Shown here piece by piece: positions 54,058 through 63,168 of a stretch of 64,000 nucleotides of DNA. The DNA lies in assembly GCF_025685545.1 (NCBI RefSeq), contig NZ_JAGSYC010000026.1, positions 62,001-126,000 on the forward strand. Direction: 5' to 3'. The notes beneath the pieces were generated by a model. That model was given only the letters and a program-made list of their open reading frames with translations. It had not been told where the DNA came from and did not search any database. This DNA is from Granulicella paludicola. Its GTDB lineage: Bacteria > Acidobacteriota > Terriglobia > Terriglobales > Acidobacteriaceae. Each line of letters starts with the position of its first letter. The stretch's first letter is position 1. Made by a program: the position numbers and the translations under genes.

Positions 54058-54159
54058 ACGAGTTAGATTCCTGATCCCCTTCTAAGGTTCACCCGCAAAT
54101 ACTGCACAGGCATCTTTCCGGGGCAATCCTTCCCGCTCAACCGACATTCGGCAACCTGA

Positions 54160-55077
54160 CTACTGGCAGAGCTTTTCCAACTTCTTATAGGGTTTCGTAT
54201 TGTCCGGAAAGTTCACGCCCTTGATTTTGGCCACCAGTTCCTCCAGAGTCCCGCCACCGGGATACCCGATGTTCGGGTCGAAGCTATACGCCGGGTCTTT
54301 CTGCGCCTGCTCCAGCGTTACAAACTCGAAGCCCTTTGACCGGAACAGCGCGATCAATCGCGGCAACATCTTCGCATCGAACGCGCCTACGTGCATCAGG
54401 AGGACATAGGGGATTTCATGGCCATATAACTGCTTGGAAAGATCACGAAATACTCCTATGAACTCGTCCGCCGTTTCCAGGTAGCTCTTTTCCAGATACG
54501 CCACGCCCGCGTCATCATGCTTTGCCATGCAGCGCGCATACGGCTCGTTCCAAAGGTAATCCTCAAAGTCCATGGTGACCTCGGCTACCTTGTATCCATG
54601 AGCGTTTAGATAGCCACGCACGGCCTGTCGCTTCGCCAGTGTGTCACCTTCGTCCAGGAACGGATATCGAAACCAGTGCCAGTCACCGTTCGGGTCCACC
54701 CTCTTCAAGATCGGCTCGTTAGCAGCGATGTCTTCCTCAAATCTCTCCGCTGACACTACATCTAGCGACAAATGCGAAAAAGTATGGCTGCCCAGCGGCT
54801 CCCCAGCTTTCACCCAGTCCTTCAAAATATCAGCCTGGTAGGGATAGCCCGTTAGCCGAAAGCCATTCACGAAGCCATACACCGGCGGCATCTTTTCGGC
54901 CTTCAAGGTCGCGAGGATCGACCGCACCACCTCCGGCCTTGCGACATCTGGAGGCAACGGTCCATGCGCGGGGAGATCGTCAAAGGTAAACGCCACCTGC
55001 GGCGTTTTTGTCTGTGCAATGGCGACACATACCGAGCCGAAAACGACTGCGGCGACAAGGATCCGGAACAGCTTCAT
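54160..55077 (-). CDS. Exported polysaccharide deacetylase (NodB domain)
   Basis: The 305-residue product has a signal peptide (about 1-22) and a NodB domain: FTFDDLPAHG (catalytic and metal Asp33/Asp34) and GSHTFSHLSL (metal His98 and His102). Later landmarks are FRYPFLDEGDT and YVLLMHVGAFDAKML. It removes acetyl groups from an N-acetylated polymer such as peptidoglycan or exopolysaccharide in the periplasm. The ATG at 55077 is preferred over a GTG two codons upstream. It is not clearly in an operon: a gap of about 100 bp precedes the downstream SDR gene, and the upstream rplT unit ends in a terminator. Confidence 0.9.
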   Translation of the reverse strand: MKLFRILVAAVVFGSVCVAIAQTKTPQVAFTFDDLPAHGPLPPDVARPEVVRSILATLKAEKMPPVYGFVNGFRLTGYPYQADILKDWVKAGEPLGSHTFSHLSLDVVSAERFEEDIAANEPILKRVDPNGDWHWFRYPFLDEGDTLAKRQAVRGYLNAHGYKVAEVTMDFEDYLWNEPYARCMAKHDDAGVAYLEKSYLETADEFIGVFRDLSKQLYGHEIPYVLLMHVGAFDAKMLPRLIALFRSKGFEFVTLEQAQKDPAYSFDPNIGYPGGGTLEELVAKIKGVNFPDNTKPYKKLEKLCQ

Positions 55078-55111
55078 CGCCACAGTGTAATGCGAAGAGT
55101 CTCCGCGTGCA

Positions 55112-55153
55112 GAAACAACAAAGGCGCGACCGAAGCCACGCCTTTGTTGTTTC
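55112..55153 (-). terminator. Terminator of the rpmI-rplT unit
   Basis: A perfect 15-bp stem (55112-55126 with 55139-55153) has a 12-base loop and lies 11 bases after the rplT stop on the minus strand. The arms carry their own A/T-rich ends. Confidence 0.82.
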
Positions 55154-55164
55154 GTGCAAAAGAC

Positions 55165-55548
55165 TTACGCGGTTGCGCGAGCCTTCTTGTCAGCGGCGAG
55201 AGCTGCCTTGGCCTGAGCGGCCAGAGCGGCAAAGCCTGCTGCGTCGTTTGCTGCGATATCGGCGAGAATCTTGCGGTCCAGACCGTTGCCAGCCTTCTTG
55301 AGGCCGTTGATGAACGTCGAGTAGCTCATGTTGTTGATGCGGCAGGCGGCATTGATACGCACGATCCACAGCGAGCGGAACTGGCGCTTCTTCTGCTTAC
55401 GGCCGATGTAGGCGAACTTCAGTCCGCGCTCTACAGCTTCCTGAGCAGCCTGGTACAGCTTGGACTTGGTGAGGAAGTAACCACTCGCGCGCTTGAGAAT
55501 CTTCTTGCGGCGGTCATTACGCTTTGTACTCCGTTTTACACGGGGCAT
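55165..55548 (-). CDS. rplT: 50S ribosomal protein L20
   Basis: The 127-residue product matches L20: [19 protein letters not shown], then [20 protein letters not shown] and [16 protein letters not shown] with [15 protein letters not shown]. The Ala-rich tail is a little longer than usual. L20 binds 23S rRNA and is needed early in large-subunit assembly; in other bacteria it also represses its own operon. A strong AAAAGGAG precedes the ATG. Confidence 0.98.
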   Translation of the reverse strand: MPRVKRSTKRNDRRKKILKRASGYFLTKSKLYQAAQEAVERGLKFAYIGRKQKKRQFRSLWIVRINAACRINNMSYSTFINGLKKAGNGLDRKILADIAANDAAGFAALAAQAKAALAADKKARATA

Positions 55549-55750
55549 GGTGATCTCCTTTTGCGTGTTTCGTTTGAGCGGATGGAGGTAAGGTGGCCTC
55601 TTCTCTCGCCTACAACTCCGAATCTCAGTGGATTGGCTTTGGCCTAATCCAGGGGCCTGAACGCATTTTGCGGCCCTTTCTATAGAAATCCAGCAATTCT
55701 GCTTTCTTTTCTATTGGCTTGATTCGAAAAACTCTAAATACCGCTACGCC

Positions 55751-55948
55751 TTAGGCGTAGGGCAGCATCCGGGCGATCTTCGGGGTATCCGCCACCGATA
55801 CGAGGACGATCTTGCCAAGCTTGGACTTGGTCTGATTCGACTTCGAGGTGAGGATATGGCGCATCTTCGCCTGGCCGCGCTTGAACTTGCCGGTACCAGT
55901 CTTCTTGAAGCGCTTTGCGGCGCCGGAGTGTGTCTTCAACTTTGGCAT
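55751..55948 (-). CDS. rpmI: 50S ribosomal protein L35
   Basis: The 65-residue product is full-length L35: [18 protein letters not shown], then [19 protein letters not shown]. It is a basic 23S rRNA-binding protein. It lies 202 bp upstream of rplT, a longer gap than the usual few dozen bases. infC (IF3), which normally precedes it, is absent; the divergent kinase gene at 56156 occupies that side. AGGA precedes the ATG by eight bases. Confidence 0.97.
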   Translation of the reverse strand: MPKLKTHSGAAKRFKKTGTGKFKRGQAKMRHILTSKSNQTKSKLGKIVLVSVADTPKIARMLPYA

Positions 55949-56155
55949 TGGGTTTCCTGCTCGATACAGCTATTGGACAACGTCTTCTAGAATAGCAGGT
56001 TTTTGAGCATTCCGGGCGCACTTCTCCCTTTTCTGACTCTCCACAATCTGATCCATCCCCAACCTCGTCCTTCTTGCAGGCCATCAGCCGACGCTCTGCA
56101 ATAATCCGGCATCTGATTGAGAGATTAAGATCTGTTCATAAAGGAAACACAGGAC

Positions 56156-58132
56156 TTGGAACCCTTCTCAGCATCTGCACCCATCCCTGCCCCCCGGGGT
56201 GAGAACGCGCGACAGTTTTGTGGATCCGGCGAGATGACCAAGCTCATTCGCGAATTGGATTGGTCGACAACGCCTCTCGGTCACGCCGAGACCTGGACCG
56301 ATACCCTTTTCAGCGCGATCAACATGATTCTCGCAGCGCCGGTCCCCATGCAAATTTTCTGGGGTCCTGAGCACGTCGTCATCTATAACGACGCCCTCAT
56401 GCCCATCATGAGCCATAAGCACCCAACCGCACTCGGCCAGCCTGCCCGGATCTGCTGGGCAGAAGCGTGGCCTATCGTCGGCTCCCAGATGCACAAGGTG
56501 CTGACCACCGGCGAGTCTGTCAACTACACCAACGTTCTGTTGCCCATCGCTCGTGACGGCAAAATGCAGGACATCTACTGGAACTACAGTTATAGCGCCT
56601 GGTACGGTACCGACGGCAAGATCGAAGGCATCCTCAATATCGCCTTCGACACAACCGACGCCGTCAGGGCCCGGCAACGCCTGCAGGAGTCAGAAGCCCG
56701 AGCCGTGCGCACGCTGCAAAGCATCGGCGATGCCGTGATTATCACCGATGCCGCCTCCCGCGTCACCCGTATGAATCCCATTGCCGAACAGCTGACCAGC
56801 TGGCCGCAGCAGGAGGCAGAAGGGCTACCACTGGCGCAGGTGTTCCACATCGTCAACGAAACCACCCGTGAGCTCGTCGAAATTCCCTCTGAGAAGGCCA
56901 TCCGCGTCGGCGAGGTCGTTGGGCTCGCCAACCACACTATCCTCATCGCCCGCGACGGCACCGAGATCAACATCGACGATAGCGGCGCTCCCATCCGCGA
57001 CGAGGATGGAAAGATCCTCGGCGGTGTGCTCGTCTTCCGCAACATCAGCGAACGCCGCCGCGCCGAGCGCGAGCGCAACGGTCTGAACGCCCGCCTCAAC
57101 CAGATCATGCGCGTGACCACCGATGCCATTGTTATCGTCGACCGCAACTGGGTTCTTACGTACATCAATCCCAGGGCCGAAGAGATCTATTCCGCGGGCG
57201 GCCCAGTTCTTGGAAAAAATCTCTGGGAACGCTTCCCGGGCGCCGTGTACGAAGGATCGCCCTATGTCGAGCACTACAACCGTGCCATGAATGACGGCAT
57301 CTCCGGCAGGTTCGAGGCCTATTACCCGGAGCCGCTGAACATCTGGCTGGAGATCGAGGTCTACCCAACGGCGGACGGCATCGTCACCTTCTCGCGCGAT
57401 GTCACCCAGCAGAAGCAGGCGACCAGCGCCCTCATCCAGACGGAGAAACTGGCCGCCGTCGGCAGACTAGCTGCTTCCATCGCCCACGAGATCAATAACC
57501 CGCTCGAGGCCGTCACGAATCTGCTGTACCTCGCACAGGAAAGCGATCAAACCGAGGAGATGAAGCGCTACATCACGACCGCCGAAGGAGAACTTCAGCG
57601 CGTCTCGGTCATCAGCAGCCAGACGCTCCGCTTCTATAAGCAATCCAGCTCACCGCGCGAGGTCACCTTTGACGATCTGATGGGAACGGTCCTTGCCGTC
57701 CACCACGGCAAGATCAACGCCGCGCAGATTCAGGTTGAACGCAAGGACCGCACGAATAAGTCCTTCCTTTGTTTCGATGGAGAGATTCGCCAGGTCCTCA
57801 ACAACCTCGTCGGCAACTCAGTGGATGCGCTGGGCACGGGAGGGCGCCTTCTGATCCGCAGTCGCGCGGCCACCGACCACCGCACCCAGCGAGTGGGCAT
57901 TGCCATGACCGTTGCAGACTCGGGCAGCGGCATAGATCCGGTCGCGCTGTCCCGGATCTTTGACGCCTTCTTCACGACCAAGGGCGCCATCGGCAATGGG
58001 CTAGGACTGTGGGTCAGCAAGCAAATCGTCGAAAACCACGCCGGCACACTGCGTGTTCGAAGCTCGCGTCGGCCTGGACGCCGAGGGACGGTCTTTACGC
58101 TCTTTCTGCCCTTTGAAGCAGTGAAACGCTAG
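56156..58132 (+). CDS. Multi-PAS sensor histidine kinase
   Basis: The 658-residue soluble kinase has three PAS-type sensor regions (about 25-175, 180-300 and 310-425). A HisKA with His444 in SIAHEINNPLEAV and an HATPase domain (NNLVGNSVDALG, DSGSGIDP, GNGLGLWV) follow. The N-terminal PAS begins in a conserved way, GEMTKLIRELDWSTTPLG, which needs the TTG start at 56156; an ATG at 56234 would cut into it. AAGGA lies about ten bases before the TTG. There is no membrane segment, so the signal is internal. No response regulator is adjacent. Its kinase core is closely related to that at 17186. Confidence 0.92.
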   Translation: MEPFSASAPIPAPRGENARQFCGSGEMTKLIRELDWSTTPLGHAETWTDTLFSAINMILAAPVPMQIFWGPEHVVIYNDALMPIMSHKHPTALGQPARICWAEAWPIVGSQMHKVLTTGESVNYTNVLLPIARDGKMQDIYWNYSYSAWYGTDGKIEGILNIAFDTTDAVRARQRLQESEARAVRTLQSIGDAVIITDAASRVTRMNPIAEQLTSWPQQEAEGLPLAQVFHIVNETTRELVEIPSEKAIRVGEVVGLANHTILIARDGTEINIDDSGAPIRDEDGKILGGVLVFRNISERRRAERERNGLNARLNQIMRVTTDAIVIVDRNWVLTYINPRAEEIYSAGGPVLGKNLWERFPGAVYEGSPYVEHYNRAMNDGISGRFEAYYPEPLNIWLEIEVYPTADGIVTFSRDVTQQKQATSALIQTEKLAAVGRLAASIAHEINNPLEAVTNLLYLAQESDQTEEMKRYITTAEGELQRVSVISSQTLRFYKQSSSPREVTFDDLMGTVLAVHHGKINAAQIQVERKDRTNKSFLCFDGEIRQVLNNLVGNSVDALGTGGRLLIRSRAATDHRTQRVGIAMTVADSGSGIDPVALSRIFDAFFTTKGAIGNGLGLWVSKQIVENHAGTLRVRSSRRPGRRGTVFTLFLPFEAVKR

Positions 58133-58187
58133 ATAAAGATGCCGGGAGCATTCAAGGACTGGCCGAACACTTTGTCCTTGACCACAT

Positions 58188-58218
58188 AAAAAGCCCTCCG
58201 AGAAATAGCTCGGAGGGC
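58188..58218 (-). terminator. Terminator of the HAD phosphatase gene
   Basis: A perfect 10-bp stem gccctccgag/ctcggagggc with a 6-base loop is followed on the minus strand by a run of T residues. It lies 18 bases after the HAD stop and faces the convergent kinase gene. Confidence 0.85.
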
Positions 58219-58236
58219 CATTTCTGCCGGTTGCGG

Positions 58237-58839
58237 CTACACCAGTACCCGCTCATGCGGCTGCGCGATCCGCACCGACGCCATACCCGCAGCCTTCGCT
58301 GCACGGATGCCGATCTCGGCATCCTCGAAGACCAGGCAGTCCTTCGCTGGGACACCCAGCTTCTCCGCCGCCATCAGGAACGGCTGTGGATCGGGCTTGC
58401 CGCGCTCATAGTCGCCCGCACATACCAGCACATCAAACAGGTGCCGAATCCCAAGGATGTTCAGCGACTTCTCAACAGACTCTCGTGTACTGCCGGAGAC
58501 CACCGCAAACGGAATCGTGCCATGCGTACGATGGATCTCTTCCAGCACCTCCGGCACGGCCTTCAGCTCGTGAATCAGATCGTAGTAAAGCTGCTCCTTA
58601 CGAACAGCGAACGGTTCCACGGGGATATTCAGCCCGTCGCGCTTGTTGATCGCCTCGACCGTGGCTCCTACCGTGACGCCACCCATGGAGTAGAAATACT
58701 GCTCCGTGAAATTTGTAGCCCCATACTCAGCCAGCGCCTTGGTCCAGGCCACAAAGTGCAGCGGCATGGAGTCGACGATCGTGCCGTCGCAGTCGAAGAG
58801 GTAAGCCTTGAAGTCACCAGGAGGAAGAGAAAGTCTCAT
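58237..58839 (-). CDS. HAD-superfamily phosphatase (beta-phosphoglucomutase-like)
   Basis: The 200-residue product has motif I LFDCDGTIVDS (Asp16 nucleophile, Asp18), the helical cap HFVAWTKALAEYG, motif II VVSGSTRESVEK, motif III GKPDPQPFLMAAEKLG and motif IV FEDAEIGIRAAKAAG. The cap type and sequence fit the beta-phosphoglucomutase / sugar-phosphate phosphatase branch. It acts on a phosphorylated metabolite in the cytosol. A GTG at 58857 is an upstream alternative start. Confidence 0.92.
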   Translation of the reverse strand: MRLSLPPGDFKAYLFDCDGTIVDSMPLHFVAWTKALAEYGATNFTEQYFYSMGGVTVGATVEAINKRDGLNIPVEPFAVRKEQLYYDLIHELKAVPEVLEEIHRTHGTIPFAVVSGSTRESVEKSLNILGIRHLFDVLVCAGDYERGKPDPQPFLMAAEKLGVPAKDCLVFEDAEIGIRAAKAAGMASVRIAQPHERVLV

Positions 58840-58937
58840 CTCTCCATTGTCTCGCACCCGCTACAGATCGGGAAACTATGGAACTGCAAGCCTCCTTTGC
58901 GCGTAGAGTCCTCCAACACTGAAAGCGAGACACATCC

Positions 58938-59429
58938 ATGAAGTTCCTGCGCCTGTTGACCACTACTGCCCTCGCTCTGCTGATCACCGGCCTCGCGCTC
59001 GCCCAGGCCCCGCCTCCGAAGGCCGAGCAGGATGCCCTCACAGCCACCGTCTCCGCTCTGGATACAAAGCTCTTCGACGCCTACAACCACTGCGATCTGA
59101 AGACGCTCGGCGATATGGTCTCCGACGACCTCGAGTTCTACCACGATCAGACTGGTCTCGCCGTCGGCAAAGCACCATTCCTCGCATCGATCAAGCAGAA
59201 CATCTGCGGCAAGGTCGAACGCAGCCTGAAGCCCGGTTCCCTGGAAGCGCACCAGCTCAAGAACTTTGGAGCCGTCGAGATTGGCGAACACTGGTTCCAC
59301 CATCCCGGACACGACGACACCGAAGGCGTAGGCATGGGCAAGTTCGTGATGATCTGGCAGGACAAGGATGGCGTCTGGAAGCTGACCCGCGTCATCAGCT
59401 ACGACCACGAATCGGCCCAGAAGAGCTAA
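58938..59429 (+). CDS. Exported DUF4440 (NTF2-like) protein
   Basis: The 163-residue product has a signal peptide (about 1-22, LALAQA) and an NTF2-like cone fold: LDTKLFDAYNHCDLKTLGDM, then VSDDLEFYHDQTGLAVGK and GVWKLTRVISYDH. DUF4440 proteins have no fixed function; some are small-ligand hydrolases or isomerases. Its stop lies three bases from the stop of the convergent DUF2251-like gene. Confidence 0.85.
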   Translation: MKFLRLLTTTALALLITGLALAQAPPPKAEQDALTATVSALDTKLFDAYNHCDLKTLGDMVSDDLEFYHDQTGLAVGKAPFLASIKQNICGKVERSLKPGSLEAHQLKNFGAVEIGEHWFHHPGHDDTEGVGMGKFVMIWQDKDGVWKLTRVISYDHESAQKS

Positions 59430-59432
59430 GTT

Positions 59433-59849
59433 CTAGGAGTAGCTGGCCGCCTCAAATTGCTGCAGCTTCGCCTCGTCCCAGGCGTGAGATTCCTTTCGCC
59501 ACGGATCGCCCTGCTGCCCCATGAAGTTGGGGAAGTCCATCCGGCAGAAGCTCTGCTTAGCGGCAAAATCAATCAGCGCCTGCGCCGTGCCATCGAGATA
59601 CAGCACGCACTGCTGCCCGTCGCGCGACCACTGGATCGCTGCGAGACGCTCCTTCTCGGGCTCCTGCAACGCGGACTTGTTGTAGATCAGCATCGAGTCG
59701 AGGATCGCATCCTGATAGTCCTCGTAGGAGCGATCGCACGCATAGAAGTACCCGGCAGGACCTTCATCCTCAAACACAGCAGTCCACGGCACCGCAGGGG
59801 AGGGTGAAGACAGAAAGGCACGACCGGGGGTAAACGTAAGCGAATCCAT
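59433..59849 (-). CDS. DUF2251-like hypothetical protein
   Basis: The 138-residue cytosolic protein contains PWTAVFEDEGPAGYFYACD and AILDSMLIYN, which resemble DUF2251, then IQWSRDGQQCVLYLDGTAQ and a Trp-containing tail. The function is unknown. It has no clear SD. The neighbouring genes give no hint about its job. Confidence 0.65.
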   Translation of the reverse strand: MDSLTFTPGRAFLSSPSPAVPWTAVFEDEGPAGYFYACDRSYEDYQDAILDSMLIYNKSALQEPEKERLAAIQWSRDGQQCVLYLDGTAQALIDFAAKQSFCRMDFPNFMGQQGDPWRKESHAWDEAKLQQFEAASYS

Positions 59850-59936
59850 ACCTATAGGGTAAAGGAACGGCAGATTTCAGGCACCGCCACGCGCAGCGCC
59901 ATTCTCTGCGCCCTCTTCCTATACCCTGTTAACTGA

Positions 59937-61142
59937 ATGAGATTGCGTGGCTTCTATATAGGTCGAGCTCAGCGTGTCGCTGCGTTCCTGTTGCTGGTAC
60001 TCTTCGCCGAGTGCCTCATCTCCATCCATGAACAGCCGCTTGACGCCAACGACTATCGTTACGCGCACTGCGGCCGAGAGATGTGGGAAGCCCCGTCCGT
60101 CCTGCAAGGCTACTTCACCACCTGCGGCAATCTGAACGGTGACGGCACCTTCGCCTATCGCCTCGCAGGCTTTCCTCTAACCGCACAGCGACTCGTGCTC
60201 CTCGGCATCGATCACCTGCGCAAGCCGGAGAACCGCCTCTACGCTGAAGGAAGCCTGAACGGTACCACTTGGGAGGCTCGTCACGAGCTGACAAACGTGA
60301 AGTATCTGCTGCGCATCCCCTTCGTACTCTTTGCGATCTGGCTTGGCGGAGGCCTTTGGTGGGTCTCGAAGCGTCTCTTCGGCCCGGAAGGCGGAGCCTT
60401 CGCGCTCGCGCTCTACATATTCAGCCCCGCGGTCATCCATTATGCGACGCACCCAAACAATGAGGTCCTCGCGATGTGGGGGCTCTACGGATTGGTTTAC
60501 ACAGCCATCGGTGTCGCGCACGCGCTACAGGGCCCGCGCAGCAAATGGAAGCCCCGCATCCTCCTGCTTACCGTCGCGCTCGGCCTTACCGCCACCGCGC
60601 ATCTACTGGCAGCTATGCTCGGCTTCCTCGCCGGAGCGATCTTCCTGTTCTACGTTGCCGAGCGACGCCGCGCTTACGTCTCGCAGATTCTCATCTTCGC
60701 CGCGCTCGGAGCGCTGGTGCTCGATATCGCCAGCTTCAACTTCCGTCCTTCGGCCTTCCTGTACATCTTCACCGGAGGCTCGGGCCGCTTCTGGTTCTCG
60801 CTCGACCTCGTCAGCCGACAGCTCTTCACTCTTAGCAACGCGGGCATCCTGGTCGCTGCCGCGGTCGCGTTACTGGTCTATGCAACAAGCCGCCGCAGCC
60901 GCTACTTCGGAAATACCACGCCGCTGTTGATCTCGCTCGCACTGCTGCCGCTCATCACCACTCAAGTCATCACCGCTCCCTGGTTCTGGGCGCTGCCCTT
61001 TCTCTTCACCTTCACGGGCGGTGTCTTCGCCGACGTTCTCGAAACCCGTCAGCGAAAGCTTTTCCTCGTGCTGACCATCGCCATCGTCATCACCCAGGCC
61101 GGACTTTGCTGGAGCACGATCTACGGCCTTATCGGCGCGTAA
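59937..61142 (+). CDS. Polytopic membrane protein of unknown function, possibly glycosyltransferase C-like
   Basis: The 401-residue product has about nine or ten hydrophobic segments and a large first periplasmic loop (about 32-105) with Cys and Asp/Asn residues (DANDYRYAHCGREMW). The later segments, for example LYIFSPAVIHYATHPNNEVLAMWG, recall GT-C/ArnT-type membrane glycosyltransferases. The usual catalytic DD motif of that group is not obvious, so the call is tentative. No SD is seen; TATACC at 59920-59925 could give a nearly leaderless transcript. Confidence 0.6.
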   Translation: MRLRGFYIGRAQRVAAFLLLVLFAECLISIHEQPLDANDYRYAHCGREMWEAPSVLQGYFTTCGNLNGDGTFAYRLAGFPLTAQRLVLLGIDHLRKPENRLYAEGSLNGTTWEARHELTNVKYLLRIPFVLFAIWLGGGLWWVSKRLFGPEGGAFALALYIFSPAVIHYATHPNNEVLAMWGLYGLVYTAIGVAHALQGPRSKWKPRILLLTVALGLTATAHLLAAMLGFLAGAIFLFYVAERRRAYVSQILIFAALGALVLDIASFNFRPSAFLYIFTGGSGRFWFSLDLVSRQLFTLSNAGILVAAAVALLVYATSRRSRYFGNTTPLLISLALLPLITTQVITAPWFWALPFLFTFTGGVFADVLETRQRKLFLVLTIAIVITQAGLCWSTIYGLIGA

Positions 61143-61314
61143 ACGAAGAATTTACTTTGGCGTGAAGATCAGCCTCTCCGCACAGACCAAAGTATGAAAA
61201 CATGGTGGCAAGACTCCGTTCAGCGTTATCCACCATGCAGCCTTCCACCGACGCATCCAATGCGTTAGCTGCTGCACGTTTGCAACGAGTTCCTGTACGA
61301 CTGAGGCTATTTCT

Positions 61315-63168
61315 GTGAACACGCAACACACCACTGCAACGCGCCTCACCTTCGCCCTGTCTCTTGCCCTGTTGAGTCTCTCCGGCTGCAAGCACCACGC
61401 GAAGGGCGGCATCACTGCCGCATTCTCCGGCACCGATTATCCCGGTCAGATTCAGGCCATTACAACCACCTCGCAGCTGGCCGACCTGCGCTGGCCAAAC
61501 TACAGCGAGTATCAGCAAAAGGTGCAGGACCTCTACAACGGGCGCGATAGCGGCACAGCCTGGATCGATGGCGATAAGGCCTCCGAGATCGCTCCGACCT
61601 CCGCAGCGACTCAGATGATCCAGATCTTCACCGATGCCGCGCAGAAGGGCCTTGACCCCGAAGACTACGACGCCTCTCGCTGGCCCGCGCGCCTGCAACG
61701 AATCGCAGACATCCGAAAGAAGAGCGACACCTCCTCTGACGCGCAGCGCGATGTAGCCCAGTTCGATGTAGCCCTCACTGTTTGTGCAATCCGCTATCTT
61801 TCAGACCTGCATCTCGGCCGCATCAATCCGCAGACGCTCAACTTCGACATCGATGTTCCCGGCAAGCGCGCCGCGTTCGATGTCGTGAAGCTGCTCAACG
61901 ACCAGGTGCTTTCCAGCAGCGATGTCGCCAATGTCGTCGCTTCTATTGAGCCGCAGAACCCGCTCTACAAGAACACCGAGGCTGCTCTTCCGCACTACCT
62001 CGAACTCGCGAAGCAGCAGGACGCAAACCCAACCGATCCGCTGCCCGGCCTGAACGGAGCGAAACCTATCGAAGCGGGCGGTCACTACGCCGCAACCGAT
62101 GCTCTGCTCACGCGCCTGCAGCTCGAAGGCGACTCCGATGCCTCCGAGACATCAGCCTCACCTGCAAACGACGCAAACGCAGCTGCGAAGCCAGCATCGA
62201 CCGCCTACACGAAAGCGCTAGCTGACGGAGTAAAGAAGTTCCAGGGCCGCCACGGCCTCACTGTCGACGGCAAGCTTGGTCAGGGCACCATCGACGCGAT
62301 GAACGTGCCGCTGCACGATCGCGTAAAGTCCATCGACGACGCTCTCGAGCGCTGGCGCTGGCTGCCGGACAACTATCAGCAACCACGCGTCTTCGTGAAC
62401 CTGCCCGAGTTCATGCTGCGCGCTTATGGAACCGATCATTCTCTAGCCTTCAAGATGCTCGTCATCGACGGTGAGGCTAAAGGCTTCCACGACACGCCCA
62501 TGTTCGTTCGCCTGATGCGCTACGTTGTCTTCCGCCCTTACTGGAACCTGCCGCCTTCGATCATCAAGAAGGAGATCGTACCGCACGTGCAGAAGAGCGG
62601 CATCGGCTACCTCACCTCGCACGATTACGAGATGACCGACCACAGTGGCAAGGTCGTCACCAGCGCAAGCGTCTCCGACATCGAACATCTGCGCTATGCC
62701 GTGCGCCAGAAGCCCGGACCGAAGAACTCGCTGGGCCTCGTCAAATTCCTCTTCCCCAATGAGTACGACGTCTACATGCACTCAACGCCGGAGTTATTTC
62801 TCTTCAACCTCACCCGCCGCGATCGCTCACACGGCTGCGTGCGACTACAGCATGCGGACCAGATGGCGTTGTGGGTGCTCGGTGGCGATCAGAAGGACCC
62901 CGAGAACCAGACGCGATGGGACGCTGACAGCATCCATGACGCAATGAACGCTGAGGACGAGAACAACAAGACATACGGCCTCAAAACCCCGCTGCCTGTC
63001 GTGCTGACCTACATGACCGCGATGGCCGATGAAGATGGCACCATGCACTTCTTCAATGACATCTACGGTTACGACAAGGACCTGAATACGGCGCTCGCCA
63101 AGGGACGTCCTTACGCGCAGGGCCCCGCGAAGATCAACCCAACCCTTGTAGCCGGAGAGACTGAGTAG
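61315..63168 (+). CDS. L,D-transpeptidase (YcbB/LdtD-like) lipoprotein
   Basis: The 617-residue product starts at GTG (GAGG eight bases upstream) and has a lipobox LLSLSGC near residue 24, so it is a lipoprotein. An alpha-helical scaffold (about 45-240) precedes a peptidoglycan-binding domain (about 300-340, KKFQGRHGLTVDGKLGQGTI). The YkuD domain (about 365-560) contains RDRSHGCVRL with catalytic Cys508 and the preceding HSTPELFLFNL. It crosslinks 3-3 peptides in murein or attaches proteins to it. Its last 35 bp overlap the convergent WYL regulator. Confidence 0.93.
   Translation: MNTQHTTATRLTFALSLALLSLSGCKHHAKGGITAAFSGTDYPGQIQAITTTSQLADLRWPNYSEYQQKVQDLYNGRDSGTAWIDGDKASEIAPTSAATQMIQIFTDAAQKGLDPEDYDASRWPARLQRIADIRKKSDTSSDAQRDVAQFDVALTVCAIRYLSDLHLGRINPQTLNFDIDVPGKRAAFDVVKLLNDQVLSSSDVANVVASIEPQNPLYKNTEAALPHYLELAKQQDANPTDPLPGLNGAKPIEAGGHYAATDALLTRLQLEGDSDASETSASPANDANAAAKPASTAYTKALADGVKKFQGRHGLTVDGKLGQGTIDAMNVPLHDRVKSIDDALERWRWLPDNYQQPRVFVNLPEFMLRAYGTDHSLAFKMLVIDGEAKGFHDTPMFVRLMRYVVFRPYWNLPPSIIKKEIVPHVQKSGIGYLTSHDYEMTDHSGKVVTSASVSDIEHLRYAVRQKPGPKNSLGLVKFLFPNEYDVYMHSTPELFLFNLTRRDRSHGCVRLQHADQMALWVLGGDQKDPENQTRWDADSIHDAMNAEDENNKTYGLKTPLPVVLTYMTAMADEDGTMHFFNDIYGYDKDLNTALAKGRPYAQGPAKINPTLVAGETE

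Noticed and set aside
55734-56084. 116-codon frame overlapping rpmI
   Set aside because: It is in another frame of the L35 gene and has no similarity to a protein family.
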